64,000 nt of DNA from Carnegiea gigantea (Eukaryota > Streptophyta > Magnoliopsida > Caryophyllales > Cactaceae): assembly GCA_029747015.1 (NCBI GenBank), contig JAKOGI010000188.1, forward strand, positions 277,001 to 341,000. The letters are read 5' to 3'. Shown piece by piece: positions 47,832 through 57,669 of the stretch. Each line of letters starts with the position of its first letter. Positions within the stretch are counted from its first letter, which is position 1. The translations under genes were made by a program, and so were the position numbers. The notes below the pieces were generated by a model. It saw only the letters and a program-made list of their open reading frames with translations. It searched no databases and was not told the DNA's origin.

Positions 47832-48755
47832 TTTTTGCATATTTTTTTAGGTAGACGCCTTTTTTAGTTATAAATTAACTGCAAAATTGTAGTTAAATAT
47901 TAATTTTCTTAATTTTTTACCTTCTCTTTGTTGTTCTCCAAAAATTATTTGCGCTTAAAAAATAAGATAATTAGAAATTTCTTTATTTTGTAGATTGTGG
48001 TATGTAACACGAAAGTTTAGTGATCATTTGCATCTAATACCAAATTTTAGTTTTTTTTTTTTAAACCTTATTTTAAATTTTGGTGATTTTTAGGAGTTTT
48101 GAAGTAAAGTTGGGTAAAGTTTAATTTTTTTGCTTTAAATTATGTAATGTTTTAACTTTCAGTTGCATGCGAAAGTTTTTATGTCCCAATTTTAAGCGAG
48201 TAATGCTAAAAAAAATTCTTGTGAACACCGTTTGATCATTTGATAATTCATAACTTTGATTTGCTCCGCTCTCCCTCCTGATCCCAAACCTTTTTTTAGC
48301 AATTTCTTTTACACACTGGTTAGTTAGAACATTTGCAATGCTAGAATCATGGTCCAACATTTCTATTTGCGGTCCATAAAATGGCATGTAATGTTGTTGA
48401 TCCTTCCAGCTCGCCCCACAGTCTCGCTCGTGGCCGTGATCTGCTCACCATACTTGTTTTTTTTTTTTTTTTGGGCTAGATAAGCTTCAAACTTTTTTTG
48501 GGGGACAAAGTTTGACCAATAATATGTTAGTAGTGGGGTTCACAAAGTATTATTTTATTTGGTGATCCAAGTTTGTAATCCACGGGATGTAGTCCATGTA
48601 GAGAAGAAAAAAAAAATTAATTAACTTATAGGATAATGTGGAGGTGCGGGCACCCATTTATGATCCAAAATCGTGAATCACCCTTACATATGCTCTTAGC
48701 TTCGTTCATGCCACGCTAAAAAGAGAATAAGGGGGAAAGAAGAAGATAAAAGCTA
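47832..48755. other. Intergenic, no gene recognised
   Basis: A+T-rich spacer with a T18 run near 48458-48475 and no recognised coding sequence. Confidence 0.45.
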
Positions 48756-48937
48756 TGTTGGGGAGATCCAAGGAAGGAGCCAACTACAATCAAGGCCCAT
48801 GGCAACAAGCCCAAGTGAGGTTCCATCCTAAAACCAATTGACAATAGGAGGAGTAGTCCACTTGACTTATATACCATGACCCTTCTTTTCAAACTCCCGA
48901 TGTGGGACTTCTTTACTCATGTGTGATATTCCCAACA
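48756..48937 (-). repeat. TRIM LTR 1 (transcriptionally last)
   Basis: 182-bp LTR with TGTT...AACA ends. It includes the block GTCCCACATCGGGAG on the minus strand, shared by all three LTRs. Confidence 0.85.
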
Positions 48938-49180
48938 ATCTCCCCCTCATATATAAGTCTCTTTCACACCACATCAATGCACAAGCTCCCCCTTGAGCGG
49001 AAGCTTTTACCAAGGCGTCAAACCACCATCAAGAGCTTATCCACACCATCGAGCCACGCTGCAGGACACGTATTACCGCTCGATCAACACCTGTGTGTCA
49101 CTTCACCAAGCTCGTCTATGGGGTCCACCATGCTACACCTTTATCGCCTAGCCGAATGTACCATCGGCTCTGATACCACT

Positions 49181-49360
49181 TGTTGGGAGATCCAAGGAAG
49201 GAGTCCACTTCAACCAAGGTTCATGGTAACAAGTCCAAGTGAGGTTCCATACTAAAACCAATTGGCAATAGGAGGAGTAGCCCACTTGACTTATATACTA
49301 TGACCCTTCTTTTCAAACTCCCGATGTGGGACTTCTTTACTCATGTGTGATATCCCAACA
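49181..49360 (-). repeat. TRIM LTR 2 (shared middle LTR)
   Basis: 180-bp LTR between the two internal segments. It acts as the 3' LTR of one unit and the 5' LTR of the next. Confidence 0.85.
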
Positions 49361-49603
49361 ATCTTTCCCTCACACATGAGTCTCTTTCACACCACATCAA
49401 CACACAAGCTCCCCCTTGTGAGGAAGCCTTTACTAAGGTGTCAAGCCACCATCAAGAGCTTATCCACGCCACTGAGCCACGCTGCAGCATGCGTATTACC
49501 GCTCGATCAACATCTGCGTGTCATTTCACCAAGCTCATTCATGAGGTCCACCATGCCACACCTTTGTCGCCTAGCCAAATGCACCATCGGCTCTGATACC
49601 ACT

Positions 49604-49785
49604 TATTGGGGAGATCTAAGGAAGGAGCCCGCTTCAACCAAGGCCCATGGCAACAAGCCCAAGTGAGGTTCCATCCTAAAAGCAATTGACAATAGGAGGA
49701 GTAGCCCACTTGACTTATATACCATGAACCTTCTTTTCAAACTCCCGATGTGGGACTTCTTTACTCATGTGTAATATTCCCAACA
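49604..49785 (-). repeat. TRIM LTR 3 (transcriptionally first)
   Basis: 182-bp LTR. Its inner terminus on the minus strand is CCCCAATA, mutated from CCCCAACA. The primer site follows at ~49590-49602. Confidence 0.82.
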
Positions 49786-49790
49786 AACTA

Positions 49791-52599
49791 CCATGAAAGT
49801 AAACAATTTTCTCTCTGCGGAAGCAGCAGCAAAAAATGAAGGAGAACAAGGAGAAAAGAGGAAAGAACAAATTAATCGAACCATCTTATTCTTTTAACCA
49901 AGTTGCCAATATATGCTTTTTTTTTTTTTAAGCTCCATCATTTTACATCTTTCTTTTGATTAAGGTCTATTTTCAAAGCTTTTTCTTCCATTTAAACACA
50001 TTTCAATTTACCTTCTCGGAAGCAGTATGTTCTTTTCAACTTATCATAAATACATATTATCGACATTCAGCAATTTTAAACACAATTCAGTAACTATATT
50101 TAGAAAACGAAGCAGAACTTGTTAGATATATCCTTGATGGTGTCCTTTTCATATAGTAGAGATAGAGGGAGAATGGGTGTAATTTTTTATTATTTTTTTT
50201 TTGGTCTCCATTGTAATTGTAAGGGGAGTGAATGTGATGTTTTATTATTGACTATCCCAGGTTAATATTGTCCATAGTCATATGGTCATCTATCGCTTTA
50301 TAAGAGTATAGATGATTACATAGGTAAACCATTGGTATTTATTATGAGATCTCCACACGACCATGATTGGGCAAAGCCATGAAGGAGCAAGGGTGGCAAT
50401 TGACCCCCCAGTTTTTTGAGGGAAAAAAATTAAATGTGGGATATTTTGGTGGAAAAAAATAGATATATATTAATTAGTTCCTAAATACTTTACAAAGATG
50501 TGTATAGCAGAGTGATTGGTTACTTGTTGCTTAGTGTGGAAAGTTGTGGGTTTAACTCCTCATGTTGCCCTCTACATATTTTTCTTTTGAATTTTTACGA
50601 GTGCCCTTTAAGTTTCTTCTATTTTTTGTTCCTTCTACTTATTTTGAGATTAATTTTTTTAAAAGTTTATCGAACGACGATATCATGCTTTACTTTCAAA
50701 ACATGAGATCTCATCGATTACAACTTTCTTGAATGTATTAGCTACGTACTTTATTTTTAAAACTATTAAAGTTTATATTATGTGTATTATTAATCTCGCT
50801 CTCCTTTACTTTGAATCCTGACTTCGCCCCTGACCATGAAGTAGAAGTTTCTATCACTCTTATTGCACCAGTCAATTAGGAGGAAAAGGTTTATTACTTA
50901 CGAACTACTAATGTTAGATACACCAGGTATACAATGAGTATATATAAACTTCAATTCTAGAATTGTTAATCAAATTATCATTAAAACCTTATTTTCTTTG
51001 TGGGGACAAGAAGAGGAGGTGAATTCTTCGTAATTGGCGTCATAGATTGACTTATTATTATGACATCTAGCGTGATTTTTATCATCTTCACTATCTAATG
51101 TCTCAATCATACATACTTATGTAGACTCTTGTTACAATCATATGGTTCATAATTGTTAATCTAAACTATAATATTAATAATGTCTATAATGGCTATTAGT
51201 TTATTATTTTCACAATATATCTATTTGAACATGCACCGTGTAAAGCACGAGTTCAGGCTAGTTAATCTAATTATTATACTTAAAAGAAGAATTATTACAA
51301 AGATACCAAAGCATAACTAATTTTAGCGATAGTGGGTTAATCCATTTAAATTTCTTTTTCAAAAAGAATACCAACTAAAATTTTAAACCTAAGATACTTT
51401 ATATATTGTTAGTTAAATTACTCTAACTTATTGATATTATCTACAATATCATGTAATATTTCCCTTCAATTTGAACAAGGATGAACAATTAATTACATTG
51501 GCCTTGTAAAATTGAGTAGAAAGTTGTACTTGAAGGTTGAAGACGATACCGTAAATTAATAGCACACCATAATCTTTATAACCTAAAAAATTGGGTTCTA
51601 AGGATCATAAACTATGGTTCTGTTTAGGAAAGTTATAGTTGGTACTATGGCTGTCCTATAACTATATAATGGTTGTCTGTAGATGTATTGTATTGCTATG
51701 TGAATTAGCTAGTTGAATGTTTAGTAACTTTCTGGTTTCATCCACTTCTTTTACATAAAATGTATAGCATATAATGAACAACTTTATTTTTATGGTTTGA
51801 TTAAAAATTTTCTTTTTATTTTTTTCTTTTGAAGGATGGATGGTAAGATACCCCATCTTTTAGGGATCTCCACTCATCTAAATAGATGGAAAAAATGAAA
51901 TTTTCTTTTCAAAAAAATAGTCAATTCTACTTCTAGAGGAATTAAGTATAACAAAAAAATGTTAGAATTTGAAAGAATTCACCAATGGTAAAAATTAATT
52001 CCAACTTTTTCTATAAGTTGATAAAACAAGTTGCCTTAAGATAACTTTTGCAAACTTGTATGAAAATTAATTTTTTTTTCTAGAATATTTTAGCAAATAA
52101 TACAAGTAGAGAAAGTTCACTAAAATTTCAAAAAAAGACCACTCAAAAAGTAATACCAAATATAGTCATGTAAAGGAAGGTGGCCTTGTCACTTTATTAC
52201 TCTTATGCTAACTAATTACAAAATTTTTGTATGTAAGGAATTCTCACATTTACGATTCTTTTAATTTAAAAAGATCCTTTTGGTAAAAACTCTCCAGTTT
52301 CTATTTGTAGTGAAAGTAATTTCACTTCTATTTTTGTGAAAGTAATTTTATTGTTTTGTTGAGATGTAAAATATTGACATTATTAGAAATTTAGTAATTT
52401 TATTATTGTGAGATGTAAAATATCAAAATTTTAATTGGAAATCTTATATGTTGTAATATATGGTTTAAGTTAATAAATTTATTATGAATTATGTAAGTAT
52501 TTTACACGTACATAAGACATAGTACCATAATCATCGCAATAATGTACACTTGGCTATAATATAACTCTATCTTTTGGATCATTAATATGCTCCTTTGTT
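49791..52599. other. 2.8-kb A+T-rich stretch without recognised gene
   Basis: No coding, RNA or element boundary was recognised. A GGTTCTGTTTAGGAAAG block near 51618 resembles a MITE terminus, but no partner end was found. Confidence 0.45.
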
Positions 52600-52618
52600 A
52601 TACTTTGTGAGTTCAATA

Positions 52619-52742
52619 CAACAACAGTATTACCTAATGTCGGTTCCGCTGTAAACGGATTTAGAGAGATTCATATATAGGCAGTCCTGCTCCTATAAGC
52701 ATATTTGCTTGCCGATGGTTTGATTTCTAATGGACCCACAAA
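52619..52742 (-). mobile_element. ~125-bp retroposon with RTE-type 3' end, copy 4
   Basis: Flanked by a perfect 19-bp duplication ATACTTTGTGAGTTCAATA (52600-52618 and 52743-52761), so both ends are exact. On the minus strand it starts GTGGGTCCATTAGAAATC and ends in TACTGTTGTTG. The 124-bp length and clean duplication show insertion by target-primed reverse transcription as a unit of this size. Confidence 0.85.
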
Positions 52743-53222
52743 ATACTTTGTGAGTTCAATAGTTTTGACAAATATAATACTTTATTTTGGAGGAAATTAT
52801 ACTTTCATTTTTATTTTATTTTTTTGCTTTCTGTATTCCTTACCATTGTTGTGCCTTTTTAACACATGCAATTCTTAAAATTTAAAAAAAAAAAAGACAA
52901 ACAAAACTAACTAACAAGACAAGCACAACAAATCCACTACCTACGGTTTCTATAATAGTGAAACATCCTAAAATACATTCGTTATCATAATATAAACTTG
53001 AATGTCATATCATGTGATATTCGTACCTTGTTTACCCTGAAAACAATCGCAATTTAATGAGCAATTTATCAACACTCCTTATTAACTCTTCTACTCGCTC
53101 ATAAGTCATGCCTTGTGCAATAAAATCTAACTGAAGTTGGAAAAATCGGGCCTTCAGGCCCTCACATGTAGTCTTCACCATTTTCAAAAGCTAAACATTG
53201 GCGTGTATGGCTTATCACAAAC

Positions 53223-53494
53223 TGTTGATCGTTGACCGAATCAAGAAGGCAAGGCAGTATTTTTTGTGATATATTTCTGTGATATTGTAATATTCTTTCT
53301 TGATGTTGTATTACCTTTTTCCTTGATTTTAGCAGCTAATTACCTAAGTTAGGTAGGGTTAGAATTCGTGTGAGGTTGAGACAGCATGCCTGCGTGCATA
53401 TAACTAGGAGCCAGGAACATTGTAAAAGGAATGAAGGCAATGAGAATACAAAGTTAAACCTCATTCTTCAAGATCAAAGTCTTGAAATTCTTCA
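53223..53494 (+). repeat. Copia 5' LTR
   Basis: 272 bp, TGTTGATC...ATTCTTCA, complete. It is followed without spacer by the tRNA-iMet primer-binding site. It is the only LTR here with an intact 5' terminus. Confidence 0.93.
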
Positions 53495-53506
53495 TGGTAT
53501 CAGAGC
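53495..53506 (+). other. Copia primer-binding site (tRNA-iMet)
   Basis: TGGTATCAGAGC is complementary to the 3' end of plant initiator methionine tRNA, the usual primer of Ty1/copia reverse transcription. It sits directly after the 5' LTR. Confidence 0.93.
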
Positions 53507-53542
53507 ACAATCGCTGCCCCACACACTAGATTAAAACACGCC

Positions 53543-54358
53543 ATGTCGGACAGCGGAGGAAAGAAGAGGTTCATTGTCGAACCACACTCACCGTACTACC
53601 TCCGCCCCTCAGAAGGACCCGGGGTAATAATCACGACAGTCATATTCGATGGGCAGAATTATGACTTGTGGGAAAGGGCGGTTAGAACGGCCTTGGAGGG
53701 TAAAAATGAGTTGGCCTTCATCGATGGTAGTTTAACTAGACCAGCTGTGAAAGAGGATGAAGAATTTTCCAAATGTCACGCGTGGGACACGGTGAATTCC
53801 ATGTTATGTTCATGGCTACTCAACGTCATCGACCTGAAGCTTCGAATGACTATAGCATATACGGAGACCGCTCAAGCAATGTGGAATGATCTGAAAAAGC
53901 GATATGGAACGGCTAACACACCGAGAATCCATCAACTCGAAGCCGACATCGCCAATTGCAAACAAGGAGCCCTGGAGGTAGGAGAATTTTATTCGAAGTT
54001 GATGCACCTGTGGACCAAATTTGGTAATTTTGTCAAGGTTCCGACGTGCACGTGCAAAGGGTGCACATGTGGAGTAGCCGGGAAGATTATGGCAATGTAC
54101 GAAGCGGACAAGGCCCATCAATTCTTGATGGGGTTGAATGACGAAGCATATTCTACTATACGGAGTCAAATATTAGCCCTTGATCCACCTCCGACACTCG
54201 ATAGAATATTCAACATGACTCAACAAGAGGAGAGTCACAAGAAACTTACGATCGCCCGAGATACTCAAACCGAGTCTAGCATGGCGTTTGCAATGAGAAA
54301 GGGACATGTAAAATCTGCGGGAGATATGGGCATGAAGAATCAGTGTGCTACGAGGTGA
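53543..54358 (+). pseudogene. Copia gag (capsid) reading frame
   Basis: 271 codons from an ATG 36 bp after the primer site. The N-terminal part has FDGQNYDLWERAVRTALEGKNEL, typical of copia gag N-terminal domains. AQAMWNDLKKRYG, YSKLMHLWTKFG and AHQFLMGLNDEAYSTIRSQIL follow, as in the UBN2/Retrotran_gag group. The capsid frame is intact, but it ends out of frame with the zinc knuckle. The CX2CX4HX4C motif (CKIC...H...C, 54307-54348) lies in the -1 frame. The ancestral form was probably one gag-pol frame, so I read this as a small indel near 54300 rather than programmed shifting. Confidence 0.85.
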
Positions 54359-55421
54359 TTGGGTACCCACCCGGATGGGGAACCCGTGGACGCGGAAGAG
54401 GAAACAGAGGAGGACGAGGCAGCAGGTCAGGTCATGGAGGTGGCAAGTCTGGACGTGAAGCAAGCCGAGAAATTGCCTCGGCTACTGTCCACAGTGAGAC
54501 AGCGTCTGGGCTTGGCGCAAAATCAGGCCCAGCAGACCTTGGCACAACAGAAGGCAGCAGCAGCAGGTGTTCAGCCCAGCCCACTATTCCTGGGCTCACA
54601 GCGGATCAAGTCCAGCGTTTGATGAGTCTTACTGACGCGCCGCACCCCGGATATGAGAAGTTGTCAGGGAAGATGTCGTGGATGCTAGACAGCGGAGCGT
54701 CGTCTCACATGGTCGGAGACGCATCCATGATGAGTAAAATAACGCAAGCCATCGACTTGCCTGATGGTACTTATACCACGGCCCGAGAACAAGGATTGGC
54801 TCCGTTGGATGAAAACGTGAAATTGGAGAATGTTTTATATGTGCTCGGTTTAAAGTGCAATCTTGTTTCGATTTCTAAGTTGTGCAAACAGATAAATTGT
54901 GCAGTGACATGTTATGATGATTTTTGTGTGATACAGGACCGCACTTTGAGGACTCAGATTGGAGCAGGTGAGCAGCGAGACGGGGTCTACTACTTCAAAC
55001 ACACTCCAGGTCAATGAGTTAACACGGTTGATACAAGCTGTTTATGGCACAGATGTCTTGGGCACCCCTCAAGTGAAGTCCTCTCCCTCCTCCTTGGTAG
55101 TTTGGGCATAGATTATGGAATAAATAAAAGTAGAGAAAATATATGTGATGTTTGTTATCGTACAAAACATACACGAAATTCCTTTCCTATTAGCAAAAGC
55201 ATTGCTACAGACATTTTTGATTTAATACACTGTGCCATTTGGGGCCCTTATAGAGTGCCTTCAACATGCGGTGCCCATTATTTTCTTAGTATTGTGGATG
55301 ACACAAGCAGGGCAATTTGGGTGTACTTAATGCGCGACCGAACCGAAGCAAGCAAATTCCTTAAAAACTTTATTACGATGGTGAAAAATCAGTTTAATAA
55401 AGGAGTTAAGGTGGTTCGTAG
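54307..55421 (+). pseudogene. Copia pol part 1: zinc knuckle, protease, integrase N-half
   Basis: In one frame: CCHC knuckle; Gly/Arg-rich stretch; aspartic protease with WMLDSGASSHM (~54678-54710); and a GAG-pre-integrase HHCC finger (LWHRCLGHPS...CDVCYRTKHTR, 55062-55172). The integrase core follows up to KVVR at 55420. A TGA stop interrupts it at 55015-55017, just before the finger. The first integrase catalytic residue is lost: the motif reads IHCAIWGPY (codon GCC, 55234-55236) where family members have Asp. The frame is then cut by the MITE at 55422. Confidence 0.88.
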
Positions 55422-55940
55422 TAGGGATGGCAACGGGGCGGGGCGGGGATGGGGGAATATTCCCCCGCCCCCGTCCCCGCTCAACACCCCGTCCCCCGCC
55501 CCCGCCCCCGCCCCCGCCCCCGCTGTCGGGGATTATTTTCCCCCCGTCCCCGCCCCGTCGGGGACCCCGTTCCCCGCTTCCCCGAATTTTAGTGACGAGA
55601 TTACACAAAATGCAAGCCCAATTACAGTGAAAATTACGCGCCCAATATAAAAATAATCAAACAATAAGCCCTAAACAAAAAAGAGAAATTAAACTAATAA
55701 ATTAAGGATATATATATGTAATTTTAATAAATTTTCGGGGGGGGAAACGGGTTCGGGGACGGGTATATTTCCCCGACGGGGAGCGGGTCCGGGGATGGGG
55801 GGAATTTTCCCCCGCCCCGCCCCCGTCCCCGTGGCCGGGGGAGGAATTTTCCCCCGTCCCCGGCGGGTCCGGGGAATTTTCCCCGCTGCGGGGCGGGGCC
55901 CCGACGGGGTCGGGGAAACCCCGCCCCGTTGCCATCCCTA
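55422..55940. mobile_element. 519-bp GC-rich hAT MITE nested in the copia integrase
   Basis: TIRs TAGGGATGGCAACGGGGCGG and its near-exact inverse at the right end. The perfect 8-bp duplication GTTCGTAG (55414-55421, 55941-55948) is diagnostic for hAT. The subterminal regions are extremely GC-rich, with tandem CCCCCG units at ~55490-55530, and the centre (~55600-55735) is A+T-rich. Removing the element and one duplication restores the integrase reading VRSDNGSEF, which proves it inserted after the copia element. Long Pro/Gly-rich frames over it are compositional artefacts. Confidence 0.95.
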
Positions 55941-55948
55941 GTTCGTAG

Positions 55949-56490
55949 TGACAATGGGAGTGAGTTTACATCGGGTCCAATGCAGCAATTTTATCATGAC
56001 CAGGGAATCTTGTGTGAAACCAGTTATGTAGACACCCCTCAACAAAATAGACGCGTGGAGCGTAAAAACCATCATATTCTGAATGTCGCACAGGCACTTC
56101 GATTCCAAGCCAATTTACCAGTTTGCTTTTGGGGAGAATGTGTGCTCACCGCAATCTATTTAATAAATCGAACTGCTACCAAGTTGCTAAAAGGCAAGTC
56201 ACCCTATGAAGTTCTCTTCAATGCCCCACCATCCTATAGTGAAATGCGAGTGTTTGGCACCTTATGCTTTGCCCGGAATAACCCCCGAGCTAAAGATAAA
56301 TTTGCACCGAGGAGTCGAAAATGTGTTTTCTTGGGATACCCATTTGGGAAAAAGGGATGGAAGGTGTGTGATTTGGAGACTCGAGAACTATTTGTGAGTC
56401 GGGATGTAGTGTTCCACGAGCATGACTATCCCTTTGCTACTGAATCCTTGTCTTCTGGGCCCCCTAACGAGCCCAGAAACCCAGCTGGCT
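55949..56490 (+). pseudogene. Copia pol part 2: integrase C-half
   Basis: Resumes at SDNGSEF, the second catalytic Asp. It continues through TPQQNRRVERKNHHILNVAQAL (catalytic Glu), FWGECVLTAIYLINR, SPYEVLF and the FLGYPFGKKGWKVCDLETRELFVSRDVVFHE block that ends copia integrases. The frame is shifted by 2 relative to part 1, exactly as expected from the 527-bp MITE plus duplication. Another frameshift near 56490 moves the continuation to a third frame. Confidence 0.88.
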
Positions 56491-56500
56491 CACCAGTGAT

Positions 56501-57400
56501 GTGGGCGAGGCAGATGAGCCCCACTGTGGGGGGCCAAGCGAAAGGGGGAGTCCAGCGGCAGCGGGCCCTGCAGACTTGGGCCTCACTGTTTCCCAGAGGG
56601 AAGACCCAGAGAGGGGGCACGAATTGGGCCCTGTGCGTGAAGGAGATTTGGGCCAGACCGCAAGGGGGAGCGAATCGGACCAAGATGTGGCTGTTGCTCC
56701 CCACACTGATGTCATGTCTGAGGGCCCAGCCAGCCCACAGCCCAACAGCACAGCGCCTCCGCCACCATCTCAGCCCAGTTCCGTGCGCAATTCACGGGTC
56801 AGACGGACACCGGCCCATCTTGAGGATTATGTTTGCTATACTTTGAGTTCGAAGGATCCTCTCTCGCTCGCACAACGGCTTCAAGATGATTCCTCAGGTA
56901 TGTCCTATCCTATAGCAAATTATGTCACTTGTGCAAATTGTTCTGATTCTCACAACGCTTTCTTAACTGCAATTGTCAAGATAGTTGAGCCCAGGTTTTA
57001 TCATGAAGTAGCTAAGGATTCCAAATGGAGAGTAGCAATGGAAGAGGAAATCCGAGCCTTGGAGAAAAACAACACATGGGTTCTCCAAGATCTTCCGGAA
57101 GGCAAAAAACCCATTAGCTGTAAATGGGTGTATAGGGTAAAATATAATTCCGACGGTACGGTCCAACGATACAAAGCACGTCTTGTGATCCGTGGTGACC
57201 ATCAAGTCGAGGGCCTCGATTACAATGAGACGTTCACTCCTGTCGCCAAAATGTCTAGTGTGCAATGCTTTCTGGCAGTTGCAATCTCAAAGGAATGGGA
57301 CCTGCATCAGTTAGATGTCAACAACACATTCCTACATGGCGATCTCGATGAGGAAGTGTACATGAAGCTGCCACCAGGATTCAAATGTAGCTCTCCAACC
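56501..57400 (+). pseudogene. Copia reverse transcriptase, N-terminal part only
   Basis: A Pro/Ser-rich spacer is followed by the RVT_2 domain: W..AMEEEIRALEKNNTWVL, PISCKWVYRVKYNSDGTVQRYKARLV, YNETFTPVAKMSSVQCFLAVA and LHQLDVNNTFLHGDLDEEVYMKLPPGF. Active members have NNAFLHG where this has NNTFLHG. The sequence stops a few residues after PPGF and runs straight into the 3' LTR at 57401, so the catalytic YVDD box and RNase H are gone. The apparent C-terminal residues VDRIKEAGRYFL are translated LTR. Confidence 0.9.
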
Positions 57401-57664
57401 GTTGACCGAATCAAGGAGGCAGGGCGGTATTTTTTGTGATATATTTCTGTGATATTGTAATATTGTTTCTTGATGTTGTATTATCTTTTTCCTTGATTTT
57501 AGCAGCTAATTACCTAAGTTAGGTAGGGTTAGAATTCGTGTGAGGTTGAGACAGCATGCCTGCGTGCATATAACTAGGAGCCAGGAACAATGTAAAAGGA
57601 ATGAGGGCAATGAGAATACAAAGTTAAACCTCATTCTTCCAGATCAAAGTCTTGAAATTCTTCA
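57401..57664 (+). repeat. Copia 3' LTR lacking its first 8 bp
   Basis: Aligns with 53231-53494 of the 5' LTR without gaps. It lacks the terminal TGTTGATC. It is followed directly by the CAAAC duplication. Confidence 0.92.
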
Positions 57665-57669
57665 CAAAC

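Larger units (their letters stand above)
48756..49785 (-). mobile_element. Tandem TRIM: LTR-internal-LTR-internal-LTR
   Basis: Three ~181-bp LTRs alternate with two internal segments of 243 bp each. On the minus strand each LTR runs TGTTGGGA...CCCAACA. Two bases inside the first two LTRs (in transcription order) comes TGGTATCAGAGCC, the tRNA-iMet primer site. Each internal segment ends in a purine-rich AGGGGGAGA or AGGGAAAGA tract before the next LTR. There is no gag or pol, so it is a TRIM-class non-autonomous element. Outer flanks AGCTA (48751-48755) and AACTA (49786-49790) match at 4 of 5. The tandem form implies unequal recombination between LTRs or template switching. Confidence 0.85.
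53223..57664 (+). mobile_element. Ty1/copia LTR retrotransposon, deleted and with nested hAT MITE
   Basis: 5' LTR 53223-53494, primer site TGGTATCAGAGC 53495-53506, gag, zinc knuckle, protease, integrase, partial reverse transcriptase, 3' LTR 57401-57664. A perfect 5-bp duplication CAAAC lies at 53218-53222 and 57665-57669. The 264-bp alignable LTR parts differ at 8 positions by my count (about 3%). Coding is destroyed by a frameshift at the gag/zinc-knuckle junction, a TGA at 55015-55017, a 527-bp MITE insertion, a frameshift near 56490, and a deletion that removes the rest of RT, all of RNase H, the polypurine tract and the first 8 bp of the 3' LTR. Confidence 0.95.

Noticed and set aside
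48902..49666. Two similar ~110-codon plus-strand frames that look like a tandem gene duplication
   Set aside because: They are antisense readings of the two internal segments plus LTRs of the tandem TRIM. Their similarity comes from the repeat structure.
55327..55954. Several Pro/Gly/Arg-rich frames on both strands
   Set aside because: They result from the GC-rich repeats of the nested hAT MITE and have no protein content.
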